This document shows, in pieces, positions 50,099 to 59,650 of a DNA stretch of 64,000 bases. The translations under genes were made by a program, and so were the position numbers. The notes under the pieces are model-generated. The model was not told the origin of the DNA and did no database searches. It saw nothing but the letters and a program-made list of their open reading frames with translations. The stretch covers positions 496,001-560,000 of the forward strand of contig NC_047500.1 of NCBI RefSeq assembly GCF_002079055.1, read 5' to 3'. Within the stretch, counting starts at the first letter, position 1. The number at the start of each line of letters is the position of its first letter. The DNA comes from Saccharomyces paradoxus. Lineage: Eukaryota > Ascomycota > Saccharomycetes > Saccharomycetales > Saccharomycetaceae.

Positions 50099-52618
50099 TC
50101 AGTGATCGATACCCACCAACATGTCAAATTCATCAGTTGAAAAATTCAAAATTTCAAATACCTGATCCTTCTTGTTCGGATGCAAGTGAACCAACACCTT
50201 CCTGAAGATGTTATAGAATAACGATAATTTCTTGAAACATTCATCACATATTTCATCAGCTATCGTCGGTGAAGTTAATTTAAATAATAAATTACCTTGA
50301 ACATCTGTCAGTGCCTGAGGTAGATAATCGTTCAATTTGTCATGTACATTTTTTCTGATCGTGTCTAATTCCATTAATGAATTATCCCTCAGGGCCAGGT
50401 ACATATCGTAATCCAACTCATCCTTTACCGAGTCCACGGGGAATATCATATTAACCAAATTATTGTAAAGGTCCAAACCTGTATTTTCAAACAGAAACTT
50501 TATTTGTAAAGTCTGCATTTGCTTAGTAAACTCATTCAGTTTATCATAAACCCAGTTAGTAATTTCCCGACTATCATCATCTTGTGCAAAGATCCCCTCA
50601 AAAGGTTGAAGTCTAGATTTAATCAAATCAAGACAGTTTATCTCTATGGTCAGCAGTGATGCCTTTACTTTTTCATTTTTCTTCGCCAAAGGAAAAGATG
50701 CTAGCAATTGTTTCATTAAAATACCTTTTATTGGTTGTTCTACAATTGTCTGTAAGTTCTTATATGAGAGCAATTTATTATCTTCTGATTCCTCATCTTC
50801 GGCCGCATGTGTCTTTTCATAAATTTCAAATAATTCCACTAATTTATTTATATACTCTGAGAGCCACTCTGGTGGCAGTAAATCATCTGAAGAATTTGCT
50901 GTTTCCGTGGGAACTGTTTGCTTTATATAATCCTCATAGTATCCAATAATTCTGTGTTTGGAAATGTCTTCTAACGATTGTAAATTATTAATGATAGAAC
51001 TATCATCCTGAATGCCCTTCCTTTCAAACATAACTCTATAGAGTTTCAATAGCCTAACAATTTCGAAATTGATGATTGGATTTTCTTCAAACCTCACGAT
51101 CTGCTCAATACGAATACGACATGAATTGGATAGTGACTGGATGATATCGTTCAGTAGTTTGTTGTCGATACCGTTCAAGAATGTCCCGTTTTGTTGAAGT
51201 ATAGAAAGTGGCGTATCTTTTAAATCTTCATCCTGGAAGTTAAATAATGACTTAACAAAATCAGCTTCATTTGCAATGATTGAGTGAACCGACGCCAGTA
51301 CGTCACCAATATACCTAATTGGATCGTGTGCCGACAGTATGATGGGCTTAGAGGTAGCTGAATTCATATCAAACTGGGACAAAAATTCATCTAGAATACT
51401 CTTGGACCTTAAGGTGGTCACTCTTTTCAACAATTCATTGAATAATTCTAAATCACTTGAAAGGAAAACCAAACTCTTCCGGAAAATGGTTAAGTTTTCT
51501 TGTTCAGTGGTACCATGGTCATTTAATAAATTTGAAGACGATTCAAAACTATATAAAAAATCGATCAAATAATTGAAGATTTTTTTGTTCGTCTTTTGTA
51601 AAATTTCATTAACTCCCACAATTAAGGCATTCCCAGCATTTAAATTAGGGAGTGTCAGCAAGAAACTTGATTCATCTTTGATAGCGATCACTTTCCTTAC
51701 TACATCGAAAAAGGTCTTGTCTATAGTACCATTGGTGATTACATCATCCTCTATCTGATTCAAAGTGAATCTATCTCTTATAGATATTAGTATTTTTTTT
51801 TTCAACTTCAACTGATCTGCCTTTAAGCGATATTGATTTATTTCCTGAAGTGCCACGTTGTTTTTTGGAACCTTGTCCGTCTCATTACTTAGTAAATTTT
51901 CGCTCGTTTTTTGTATTTTTTCGACGGAAGAGGAGAATCGTTTAATTCTTCTGATGATGGGTTTGAATTCCTCGAGTACCGTAATGTGTTCCTTTAGTAG
52001 TTGAGATTCCAAATCAGTCCTTAATGCCCTTCTTGCCAAAGTACCCACATAGTCCGGATTCATGAGTTTCTGCTCATCAAGAGACAATCTCTCTTTATTC
52101 TCTTCTAAAATCTTTAATGATTTTCTTAGCTGGATTGTGGCCTGGTAATTGATCAATGTATAATTGTTCAATATTTTTGACAGTTTATTCGACAGAACCA
52201 GATTTGTGGTATTTTTATTCGAACCATTTGACGTAGATACTAATTTTGATAAATCAAGGTTATTTGACTCGTAATTCGTGAAATTTTGAGCCTCTTGCTG
52301 CGGTAATTTGTCATTCGGGGAATTTTGTCCTAAATGTTTGTTTGGATTTGAAAGTTGTATTTTTTCAATGGAAGACATCGCGTAATGTGTCATTCTTTTA
52401 TGTAGGTCTTTCGAACCAGCGCCATCATTCTCTATTGCCAAATTCGTATGATTATTGGCATGATGTTCTAGATCGGGCAACTTAAACTGTAGACCGACTT
52501 TACCGGCGGGCTGCGATTGTGCATCTGAGGTTAAATTTAATCTTGGCTCCGGTTCTGGTAATTCAGACGTGGCAGCATCTGCCATTGCGTAGGTTTGATA
52601 GTCTACAACGAAGTCCAT
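50099..52618 (-). CDS. COG6: Cog6, subunit of the conserved oligomeric Golgi complex
   Basis: Lobe B COG subunit for intra-Golgi retrograde tethering. The 839 residues equal S. cerevisiae Cog6 (YNL041C). The first 150 residues are low-complexity and polar; a helical region starting near LSKILNNYTLINYQATIQLRK begins the conserved COG6 domain, which continues to the end. It has no catalytic motif. The ATG at 52618 is supported by the length match. The upstream gap is LTR-derived in part. Confidence 0.95.
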   Translation of the reverse strand: MDFVVDYQTYAMADAATSELPEPEPRLNLTSDAQSQPAGKVGLQFKLPDLEHHANNHTNLAIENDGAGSKDLHKRMTHYAMSSIEKIQLSNPNKHLGQNSPNDKLPQQEAQNFTNYESNNLDLSKLVSTSNGSNKNTTNLVLSNKLSKILNNYTLINYQATIQLRKSLKILEENKERLSLDEQKLMNPDYVGTLARRALRTDLESQLLKEHITVLEEFKPIIRRIKRFSSSVEKIQKTSENLLSNETDKVPKNNVALQEINQYRLKADQLKLKKKILISIRDRFTLNQIEDDVITNGTIDKTFFDVVRKVIAIKDESSFLLTLPNLNAGNALIVGVNEILQKTNKKIFNYLIDFLYSFESSSNLLNDHGTTEQENLTIFRKSLVFLSSDLELFNELLKRVTTLRSKSILDEFLSQFDMNSATSKPIILSAHDPIRYIGDVLASVHSIIANEADFVKSLFNFQDEDLKDTPLSILQQNGTFLNGIDNKLLNDIIQSLSNSCRIRIEQIVRFEENPIINFEIVRLLKLYRVMFERKGIQDDSSIINNLQSLEDISKHRIIGYYEDYIKQTVPTETANSSDDLLPPEWLSEYINKLVELFEIYEKTHAAEDEESEDNKLLSYKNLQTIVEQPIKGILMKQLLASFPLAKKNEKVKASLLTIEINCLDLIKSRLQPFEGIFAQDDDSREITNWVYDKLNEFTKQMQTLQIKFLFENTGLDLYNNLVNMIFPVDSVKDELDYDMYLALRDNSLMELDTIRKNVHDKLNDYLPQALTDVQGNLLFKLTSPTIADEICDECFKKLSLFYNIFRKVLVHLHPNKKDQVFEILNFSTDEFDMLVGIDH

Positions 52619-52899
52619 GATGTGCAGACTTCACTTAGGCTAATATTGCAATAATGTATAATGTAGTTTAGATGCTACGACTTTTGGATGCATATGTGTT
52701 AGAATAATTACTACTTTGGATGGATATTTTGTATGAAAGCGTTATTTCGCCAAAGTTAGGCATTATGTCGTCAAAGACGACAGATGATTTATAACCGGAA
52801 AGAAATACAAATGAATAGAAAGCCTTCACTAATTACTGTACACATTAATTGGTTTCGATTCCTTCAACGTTCTCATCAGGAGGATCAGGTACCAGTCCT

Positions 52900-53200
52900 T
52901 TGGGTTTGATTTTTGTTTGGGTATATGGAATGTACCAGAAATTTTCCTCAAGGATATACGTATCAACAAAGGAAGACGATAATTCTACATACAATCATAT
53001 AGCTGTTTCTTCCTTTAACATTATGCGTCGTCATTTAATAACCCTATTATGCTATCGATTGTTAAGTTTCAGTCTCCACAATTAATAACGGTTCTAATAT
53101 CTTTCTATTGGTCTCGTAATTTATGCTATCCTTCAACGAAGCCCTAGCGACACAATTATACTATTAACCTGTTCTACTAGCAGTTAGTAAATAGCCGGCT
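52900..53200 (-). mobile_element. Old delta-like LTR relic (Ty1/Ty2 family)
   Basis: Read on the minus strand, 53080-52915 follows the internal part of the delta LTRs at 61.5 and 63.1 kb: a TGAAAC-rich block, a GATAATG-like block, AAAGGAAG, TATGTAGAATTATCG, then the TATATCCT-GAGGA segment. Similarity fades into both ends, so the borders are approximate. It is heavily diverged and therefore old, and shorter than a whole delta. Confidence 0.65.
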
Positions 53201-53458
53201 TTCGCTCCGGCAAGTTGAATAAGAACCGACTCTTGCTGAGCCATTGAGAAGTATCCACGTTATCAAGGTATTTTTATATATGGTGTCAGAGAGTAAGATG
53301 AATTACAAGACCGTTATGAAGTCAAGGGAAAATTGGTACACGATGATTGAAAGAGTGTGGTAATGCCCATGGACAATACATAGGAAGAACGTAAATTTAG
53401 TACCAATGCAATGTAAAATTTTTTTTTTTTCCTCCTATTTCCGTGTATAGTAAAGAAC

Positions 53459-53788
53459 TGTTGGAATGAGGATTAACCACCGCATATTGTCTAGCGCTCA
53501 TGTTACTGGTATATTATCACATACGATGTAAGAAGGCGACATAAGTCATGAGATACAGTCATCGAATCTAGTAGAGCTGAAACGCAAGAACTGATAAAGT
53601 AATAGCATAATAAAGGACAACGTGTAAAAGGAAAGAAGATAAAATAATAACACTATGTAGAATTAATAATTCTCTGTTGTGATTCCTACACCCTCGAAGA
53701 GGACCTCTAATAAATTCTGTATACCTAATAGCATTACCTTAACAAATAATGGAATTCCAACAATTGTCGTAAATTCATGTATTTATCA
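53459..53788 (+). mobile_element. Solo delta LTR (Ty1/Ty2 family)
   Basis: Begins TGTTGGAATGAG and ends in TCA; 330 nt, near the usual delta length (about 332-338). The GAAACGCAAG block and the CTCGA region near 53694 match other deltas. Flanking 5-mers (AGAAC and CATAA) do not match, so no target duplication remains. It is diverged from the near-identical delta pair at 61.5/63.1 kb and is an older solo LTR. Confidence 0.85.
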
Positions 53789-54029
53789 CATAAACTACGA
53801 GATTCCGTCAACCGAGAAGAAGTTTAGTTCAGCATAAGCGGCTTGTTGCAAGCAATGTGTTAGATATATGCTTACACTTCTCATGTTTAAAGGACCTGCT
53901 AGTCAAGGATAGTCTTTTTATTTCTTTATCCTTATCGTAAAAAAAACAACTTATGCCCAGTCATCTGGTGTCGAATATTGACGAAAGCAGACAAGCGGCG
54001 TCAGGAAATTGATCAAAAGCTAAACCAAT

Positions 54030-55400
54030 ATGTCCACAGCCATGACACCTGCCAGAGTCGGCGCTTTGGCATGCCAGAGGAACTCATTTCTTTTTGATGG
54101 GTTCAAAACACTGGTTGTTTCCTGCGAACCAATCAAGAACAAAAAGGACAAAATTGAGGACTATGAGATTGAATTACAGGATACTATTCTGTTCCCCGAA
54201 GGGGGAGGTCAACCAAGCGATTCTGGCTCCTTGAAAATTGTGGAAGGAAATGGTGATTCATCGTTAATTGAGAAGATATCAGTTTCACATGTTTCTCGTA
54301 CTGGTTTACATGCAAAGCATCATGTAAATGAGTACATTGAGCCTGGCACAACAGTGGAAGTAGCTGTAGATGGAGAGAGGAGGATGGATTATATGCAACA
54401 ACACACTGGTCAACACCTGTTAAGCGCGATTCTGGAACGTAACTACAAAGTAGATACTGTATCGTGGTCGATGGGTGGCATCATTACAAAAAAAAAGCTT
54501 GCTTTAGAGCCTAGCGACTATTTCAACTATATAGAGTTGAACAGGAGATTGACAGTCGATGAAGTAACACAAATATCAGATGAGATTAACCAGTTGATCA
54601 TCAACTTTCCTCAGGAAATCACTGTAGAGGAAAGTACAGGTGAAGAAAAGGTAGATGAAGTTGACACATCTAAAATTCCTGACGATTATGACCTCTCCAA
54701 AGGTATACTGCGTACTATCCACATCGGTGACATTGATTCTAATCCGTGCTGTGGAACACACTTGAAATCTACCTCCCAGATAGGTTCCATTTTAGTTCTT
54801 TCCAATCAATCAGCCGTAAGAGGCTCAAACTCAAGGCTCTATTTCATGTGCGGAAAGCGGGTTTCTGATTATGCAAAATCGACTAATAAAATCTTACTGG
54901 ATTCTAAAAACCTACTGAGTTGTTCAGAGACTCAAATTCCTGAGAAAATAACGAGGCAAACCAAACAAATCCAGCAATCCAATAAAAGAGAACAATATTG
55001 GATAAAGAAATTAGCACGTACGGTTTCTAAAGAATTAAAAAATTCACTAGAAGCCAGCGGAAGGAAAAGGGCCTATTTTATGGAAGAAGAATTCGGAACA
55101 TTGGAACTATTGCTACAGATTCACAAAGAAATATCTATTTTTTTGAAAAATGGTTTAGAAGCTTACGAAATCATCCTATGCGGTTACGAAAGACAAACAA
55201 CCACTGGATCGCTGCTAATTCTTTCGGAATCCGGTGAAAAAATCTCCACTTTAGCCATCAACTTGGGTTCAGTACTAAGAAACCTAAAGGGCGGTGGTGG
55301 TAAGAAGGGAGGCAAATGGCAAGGTAAGTTTACATCTATTTCGAATGCTGAGTTTGCCGCCCTCAGTGATTATTTAAGCCATGATTTCGCATCATGTTGA
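54030..55400 (+). CDS. YNL040W: YNL040W, AlaX-type alanyl-tRNA editing protein
   Basis: A 456-residue protein, the length of S. cerevisiae YNL040W, related to the editing domain of alanyl-tRNA synthetase and to free-standing AlaX proteins that deacylate Ser-tRNA-Ala. The metal-binding editing motif HxxxH is at 125-129 (HTGQH) and CxxxH at 240-244 (CCGTH). The N-terminal beta-barrel motif (PEGGGQPSDSGSL) is also typical. A C-terminal Gly-rich stretch (KGGGGKKGGKWQGK) matches the synthetase C-domain style. The activity is inferred from the family. Confidence 0.92.
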   Translation: MSTAMTPARVGALACQRNSFLFDGFKTLVVSCEPIKNKKDKIEDYEIELQDTILFPEGGGQPSDSGSLKIVEGNGDSSLIEKISVSHVSRTGLHAKHHVNEYIEPGTTVEVAVDGERRMDYMQQHTGQHLLSAILERNYKVDTVSWSMGGIITKKKLALEPSDYFNYIELNRRLTVDEVTQISDEINQLIINFPQEITVEESTGEEKVDEVDTSKIPDDYDLSKGILRTIHIGDIDSNPCCGTHLKSTSQIGSILVLSNQSAVRGSNSRLYFMCGKRVSDYAKSTNKILLDSKNLLSCSETQIPEKITRQTKQIQQSNKREQYWIKKLARTVSKELKNSLEASGRKRAYFMEEEFGTLELLLQIHKEISIFLKNGLEAYEIILCGYERQTTTGSLLILSESGEKISTLAINLGSVLRNLKGGGGKKGGKWQGKFTSISNAEFAALSDYLSHDFASC

Positions 55401-55693
55401 GACATGTGCCATTTCTATACGCTGAATTTGTATACATAACGGTAGTTATTTATCGTGAGCTAGTTTCAGGAGGGCAATAAGAATGGTCCATTCTTACTTT
55501 TTGTGTAGCTTGGTAGAAGTTCTACTACTTCCTGAAGACGCGTTTTCCATTATTTATTATACTCAAAAAAAAAAAATCAAGAAAAACAACTTCGAACAAG
55601 CAGACGGAATGCCAAGGCAATATATCTTTGACTTCTAAAGTACTAAAGAGATACAGACAAGCGGCCCAAGGAGCTATTAATTACAAGCCAACT

Positions 55694-57478
55694 ATGAGTA
55701 GTATTGTTAATAAAAGTGGTACACGCTTTGCGCCCAAAGTGAGGCAGCGTAGAGCTGCTGCCGGAGGAACACCAACGCCAAAACCAAGAACCCCTCAACT
55801 CTTCATTCCTGAGAGTAAAGAAATAGAAATCGATAATAGTGATAATGATAAAGTTGCTGATGAAAATGAAACAGCTGTTGTTGGCAAAGCCCCACTAGGT
55901 GAAGAACACTCTTTGGAAGGCTTTACATTAACTGCCACTACTGGACACGATAATGGAATAGAACATGAGGGGCCCATAGATGCTTCGACCCAGAACCCTG
56001 AACTAAACGTTACAGAAGACAATGCGACTCTAAAACCGGCACCATTGCGAACTCAGCTAGACCAAAAAACATCGAGATCCAGTAGACTAGCTTCACTGAG
56101 TAAGGACAACGAAAGCCGTCCAAGTTTTAAACCATCGTTTCTCGATTCTTCAAGTAATGGTAATGGAACTGCTCGACGCTTATCTACAATATCCAACAAG
56201 CTTCCTAAGAAAATAAGGCTAGGAAGCATTACAGAAAATGATATGAATTTGAAAACTTTCAAAAGACATAGGGTTTTGGGCAAACCATCCTCGGCTAAAA
56301 AACCAGCTGGTGCACACAGAATCAGTATTGTCTCCAAAATCCCCCCACCTACAGCAATGACTGAATCTTTGGACAGGAATGAACTTTCATCTGAAGTTCC
56401 TACATCAAGAGCACCTAACGAAAATGAAAATTACGTCATTAGCAAAGTTAAGGATATCCCGAAAAAAGTGAGGGACGGAGAGTCTGCTAAATACTTTATT
56501 GATGAAGAGAATTTTACAATGGCTGAGTTATGCAAGCCAAGTTTTCCTATTGGCCAAATATCCGAAAACTTCGAAAAATCTAAAATGGCCAAGAAGGCAA
56601 AATTAGAGAAAAGAAGGCATCTTAGGGAATTGAGGATGCGTGCACGTCAAGAATTCAAACCATTGCATTCACTAACCAAAGAAGAACAAGAACAAGAAGA
56701 AGAGAAGAGAAAGGAAGAAAGAGATAAATTACTAAATGCTGATATTCCAGAGTCAGACCGCAAAGCACACACGGCAATTCAACTGAAGCTCAATCCTGAT
56801 GGTACTATGGCTATTGATGAAGAGACTATGGTTGTTGACAGACACAAAAATGCCAGTATTGAAAATGATTATAAAGAAAAAGTTGACGAAAACCCCTTCG
56901 CCAATCTTTATAACTACGGGTCATATGGTAGGGGCTCGTACACAGATCCGTGGACCGTGGAGGAAATGATAAAATTTTACAAAGCACTATCTATGTGGGG
57001 GACAGATTTCAATTTGATCTCTCAACTGTATCCTTACAGGTCAAGAAAACAAGTGAAAGCCAAATTCGTCAATGAGGAGAAGAAGCGTCCGATATTGATT
57101 GAATTGGCCCTTCGATCTAAGCTACCGCCTAATTTTGACGAATATTGCTGCGAAATCAAGAAAAACATTGGCACAGTGGCAGACTTCAATGAGAAATTAA
57201 TCGAATTACAAAACGAGCATGAACAACATATGAAGGAAATCGAAGAAGCCAAGAATACAGCAAAGGAGGAAGACCAAACTGCACAAAGGTTGAATGATGC
57301 CAATTTGAATAAAAAGGGATCTGGTGGTATTATGACAAATGATTTGAAAGTTTATAGGAAAACGGAAGTTGTTCTAGGTACAATTGATGACTTGAAAAGG
57401 AAGAAACTCAAAGAAAGAAATAGTAATGACAATGAGGATAATGAAGAAAGTGGAGGAGAATCGGAAATTGATCAATAA
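55694..57478 (+). CDS. BDP1: Bdp1 (B''), TFIIIB subunit of RNA polymerase III
   Basis: Component of TFIIIB with TBP and Brf1, required for Pol III transcription of tRNA and 5S genes. The ATG at 55694 (MSSIVNKSGTRFAPK) gives 594 residues, as in S. cerevisiae (YNL039W); 22 upstream open codons begin with TTG and are not used. A basic, Ser-rich N-terminal half leads to the conserved core with the extended SANT domain from about residue 418 (DPWTVEEMIKFYKALSMWG). An acidic C-terminus ends GESEIDQ. Confidence 0.95.
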   Translation: MSSIVNKSGTRFAPKVRQRRAAAGGTPTPKPRTPQLFIPESKEIEIDNSDNDKVADENETAVVGKAPLGEEHSLEGFTLTATTGHDNGIEHEGPIDASTQNPELNVTEDNATLKPAPLRTQLDQKTSRSSRLASLSKDNESRPSFKPSFLDSSSNGNGTARRLSTISNKLPKKIRLGSITENDMNLKTFKRHRVLGKPSSAKKPAGAHRISIVSKIPPPTAMTESLDRNELSSEVPTSRAPNENENYVISKVKDIPKKVRDGESAKYFIDEENFTMAELCKPSFPIGQISENFEKSKMAKKAKLEKRRHLRELRMRARQEFKPLHSLTKEEQEQEEEKRKEERDKLLNADIPESDRKAHTAIQLKLNPDGTMAIDEETMVVDRHKNASIENDYKEKVDENPFANLYNYGSYGRGSYTDPWTVEEMIKFYKALSMWGTDFNLISQLYPYRSRKQVKAKFVNEEKKRPILIELALRSKLPPNFDEYCCEIKKNIGTVADFNEKLIELQNEHEQHMKEIEEAKNTAKEEDQTAQRLNDANLNKKGSGGIMTNDLKVYRKTEVVLGTIDDLKRKKLKERNSNDNEDNEESGGESEIDQ

Positions 57479-57665
57479 GAGACATTTATACGCATACATA
57501 ATGGATACATAGTACAACTTTTTGTTGGATTATATCGTTTTTTTCATGCGTACCGAAGCTTCAATATGCGAAGCAGCGTTCGGGAGAAAAAAAAAATAGC
57601 AACGAAAACAGCATTATGAACTACAAATGAGGATCGTATATGGGGGAAGGAAGTACAAGAATGAT

Positions 57666-58427
57666 ATGATCAGTAAAGACTACGAATTCGGTAAAACTAG
57701 CATACTGAATAGAAAGAAGTATACATTAGTTATCGATGAGGACACGAATGGCAGTTATATAAGATTCACCGTTTTACCTGTATCTAATATAAAGTTTAAA
57801 AAAGTCAAGCAGAATGGGAGAATGGAAATCAACATGGGCACACAGTATCATCAAATTATACTTATCTTACTACTGAACATTACATTCTATGCGATTTGTG
57901 TAAGATCAAGATTTCTCGAGCATATCAATAGGACTTTTGAACTGAGGATCGCGCTAAGTCGCGAGATCGTAATTATGATGGGATTGTTTGTCCTAGGTAC
58001 CATTATACTTGTGAGAGAACCTAGTGTGGAAACCGTAACAATTTTCAAAGAAACTGGACTACAGTTGTCCACAGTGAAGGGTATAGTTATTTTCCCTCAA
58101 CAGTGGAACCGGAAACTTTTTGAACAGGTGGAATTTATATCCAATGAAAGAATTATAGATGTTGTGATTAACGAAGGTTTTTGTCGTGGATTTCGAGTAA
58201 TATTCTACCTTGCAGCAATTGTACGTAAATCGTCTGCACTTAAACTTTTATTTCCAGTATGTATTCATTGAAACTTAAGGTTGTTTCTTACTCCAACGAT
58301 CTGACCAGATACTAACATCATGGTGCAGTCAAACTTACCTAATATCGATGACCAACGTTTAATATACAATATATCTAGAAAATATCTCAGTAAGCAAGAG
58401 AAACCCTTGCGCAGGCCGAAAAATTGA
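57666..58427 (+). CDS. GPI15: Gpi15, PIG-H subunit of GPI-GlcNAc transferase, spliced
   Basis: ER membrane subunit of the complex making GlcNAc-phosphatidylinositol, the first step of GPI anchor synthesis. Exon 1 is 57666-58256 and exon 2 is 58329-58427; the join (LLFP/SNLPNIDD) gives 229 residues as in S. cerevisiae (YNL038W). Two hydrophobic segments at about 63-79 and 97-116 precede the PIG-H domain (KGIVIFPQQWNRKLFEQVEFI, NERIIDVVINEGF). An in-frame ATG 13 codons upstream (57627) exists; the chosen start matches the known protein. Confidence 0.93.
58257..58328 (+). other. GPI15 intron
   Basis: A 72-nt intron placed near the 3' end of the gene: donor GTATGT (58257-58262), perfect branch TACTAAC (58310-58316) and acceptor CAG (58326-58328), only 12 nt after the branch site. 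Unspliced mRNA would reach a stop codon after four intron codons. Confidence 0.93.
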
Positions 58428-58567
58428 CCATCAAATTATCATTACAGAAAATCTTGAGACGTTTTATTTTGTATATAGTTATATATTTGAGTGTATGTTT
58501 GTATATAATTATAGATAAGAATTTGAACACACTTAAGTTGCAGAAAAAAAGCGGGGGCTTGCTTTCA

Positions 58568-59650
58568 TTACATGGTAGATAATTTGTTAATGATTTCATT
58601 CGTGAAATCAGTAGTGGAGGAGGAACCACCGATATCTCTAGTGGTATGCTTACCTTCTGCGATTGTTTCATGAACCGCCTTTGAGATTCTGGTAGCATAT
58701 TCATTCAAACCTAAATGGTTCAACATTAACGCAGAGGAAAGGATCATGGCAGTTGGGTTGGCCACATTTTGGCCTTTGATGTCTAAACCAACATGTCTAG
58801 AGCCTGGTTCGAAGACAGCATAGTCCCTACCGAAGTTGGCACCTGCCACCAAACCCGGACCACCGATCAAAGCAGCGCCGATGTTACCTAAGATGGTACC
58901 GTACATTGAAGGAGTAACTAGAACATCAAATTGATGAGGCTTAGCCACTGCTTGCATGGAGGCATTGTCAACGATGATGGACGATACGTTGATATCAGGA
59001 TATTCCTTTTGACCGATTTCAGTGATTATGTTCCTGAACAGACCGTCACCTAATTTCATGATATTTGCCTTATGCACAGCGGTGACAGCTTTTCTATTGT
59101 ATTTCTTGGCGAAATCAAAGGCGAATCTGGCGATCCTTTCTGTCTTGGGTCTAGTCATAACCTTCAGAGATTCTACAACGCCGGGGACGGATTCATGTTC
59201 CAGACCTGAGAACTCACCTTCTGTGTTTTCTCTAATGACAATCAAATCTATGTCTGGGATTCTAGTTTTGACACCCTTCAAGGATTTGAAAAGGGCCACA
59301 TTGGCGTAGATATCAAGTTGTTTACGCAAAGCAACGTTTAGTGAACCATGACCTGTTTGGTCAGCAGGAGTATGCCATAACCCTTTTAAACCAATCTTGT
59401 TTCTCTTTAGAGACTCAACAGCCTCATAGACGCCCTCCTTGTGATCTGTTTGCTTGATATTTATGGTTTCCCAGTCGATCGGGATATTTTCAGCCTCAAA
59501 AATGGTTCTTACTGAATCAGTGATTTCTTTCCCAACACCGTCACCTGGTATCAAAGTGACGGTGAAACGACCACCATACTTCTTGGGTAGGGTACGTTCC
59601 GCCTGGGCAGCAGTAGCTAAAGTTCTTTTAGCAATGGTTCTGTTAAGCAT
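58568..59650 (-). CDS. IDH1: Idh1, regulatory subunit of NAD+-isocitrate dehydrogenase
   Basis: Mitochondrial TCA-cycle enzyme subunit; with Idh2 it forms the octamer, Idh1 binding the activator AMP. The 360 residues equal S. cerevisiae Idh1 (YNL037C). A basic presequence (MLNRTIAKRTLATAAQ) precedes the isopropylmalate/isocitrate dehydrogenase fold, with TLIPGDGVGKEI, IRENTEGEFSGLEH and NPTAMILSSALML visible. Codon use is biased. The promoter holds a Hap-type CCAAT box and CACGTG sites. Confidence 0.96.
   Translation of the reverse strand: MLNRTIAKRTLATAAQAERTLPKKYGGRFTVTLIPGDGVGKEITDSVRTIFEAENIPIDWETINIKQTDHKEGVYEAVESLKRNKIGLKGLWHTPADQTGHGSLNVALRKQLDIYANVALFKSLKGVKTRIPDIDLIVIRENTEGEFSGLEHESVPGVVESLKVMTRPKTERIARFAFDFAKKYNRKAVTAVHKANIMKLGDGLFRNIITEIGQKEYPDINVSSIIVDNASMQAVAKPHQFDVLVTPSMYGTILGNIGAALIGGPGLVAGANFGRDYAVFEPGSRHVGLDIKGQNVANPTAMILSSALMLNHLGLNEYATRISKAVHETIAEGKHTTRDIGGSSSTTDFTNEIINKLSTM

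Larger units (their letters stand above)
52619..54029. other. COG6-YNL040W gap with LTR relics
   Basis: A 1.4-kb gap between divergent genes. It contains an eroded delta on the minus strand (about 52900-53200) and a better preserved delta on the + strand (53459-53788). A small GC hairpin GCCGG-CTTTCGCT-CCGGC is at about 53194-53211. No Pol III gene was recognised, although delta elements usually insert near one. Confidence 0.55.

Noticed and set aside
53175-53251. Short minus-strand frame starting ATGGCTCAGCAAGAG in the COG6-YNL040W gap
   Set aside because: About 24 codons only, next to an eroded LTR, no homolog recognised; kept only as part of the gap description.
53190-53260. Possible degenerate tRNA in the same gap
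   Set aside because: A short GC hairpin is present, but no A box, no GGTTCGAATCC-type B box and no cloverleaf could be built.
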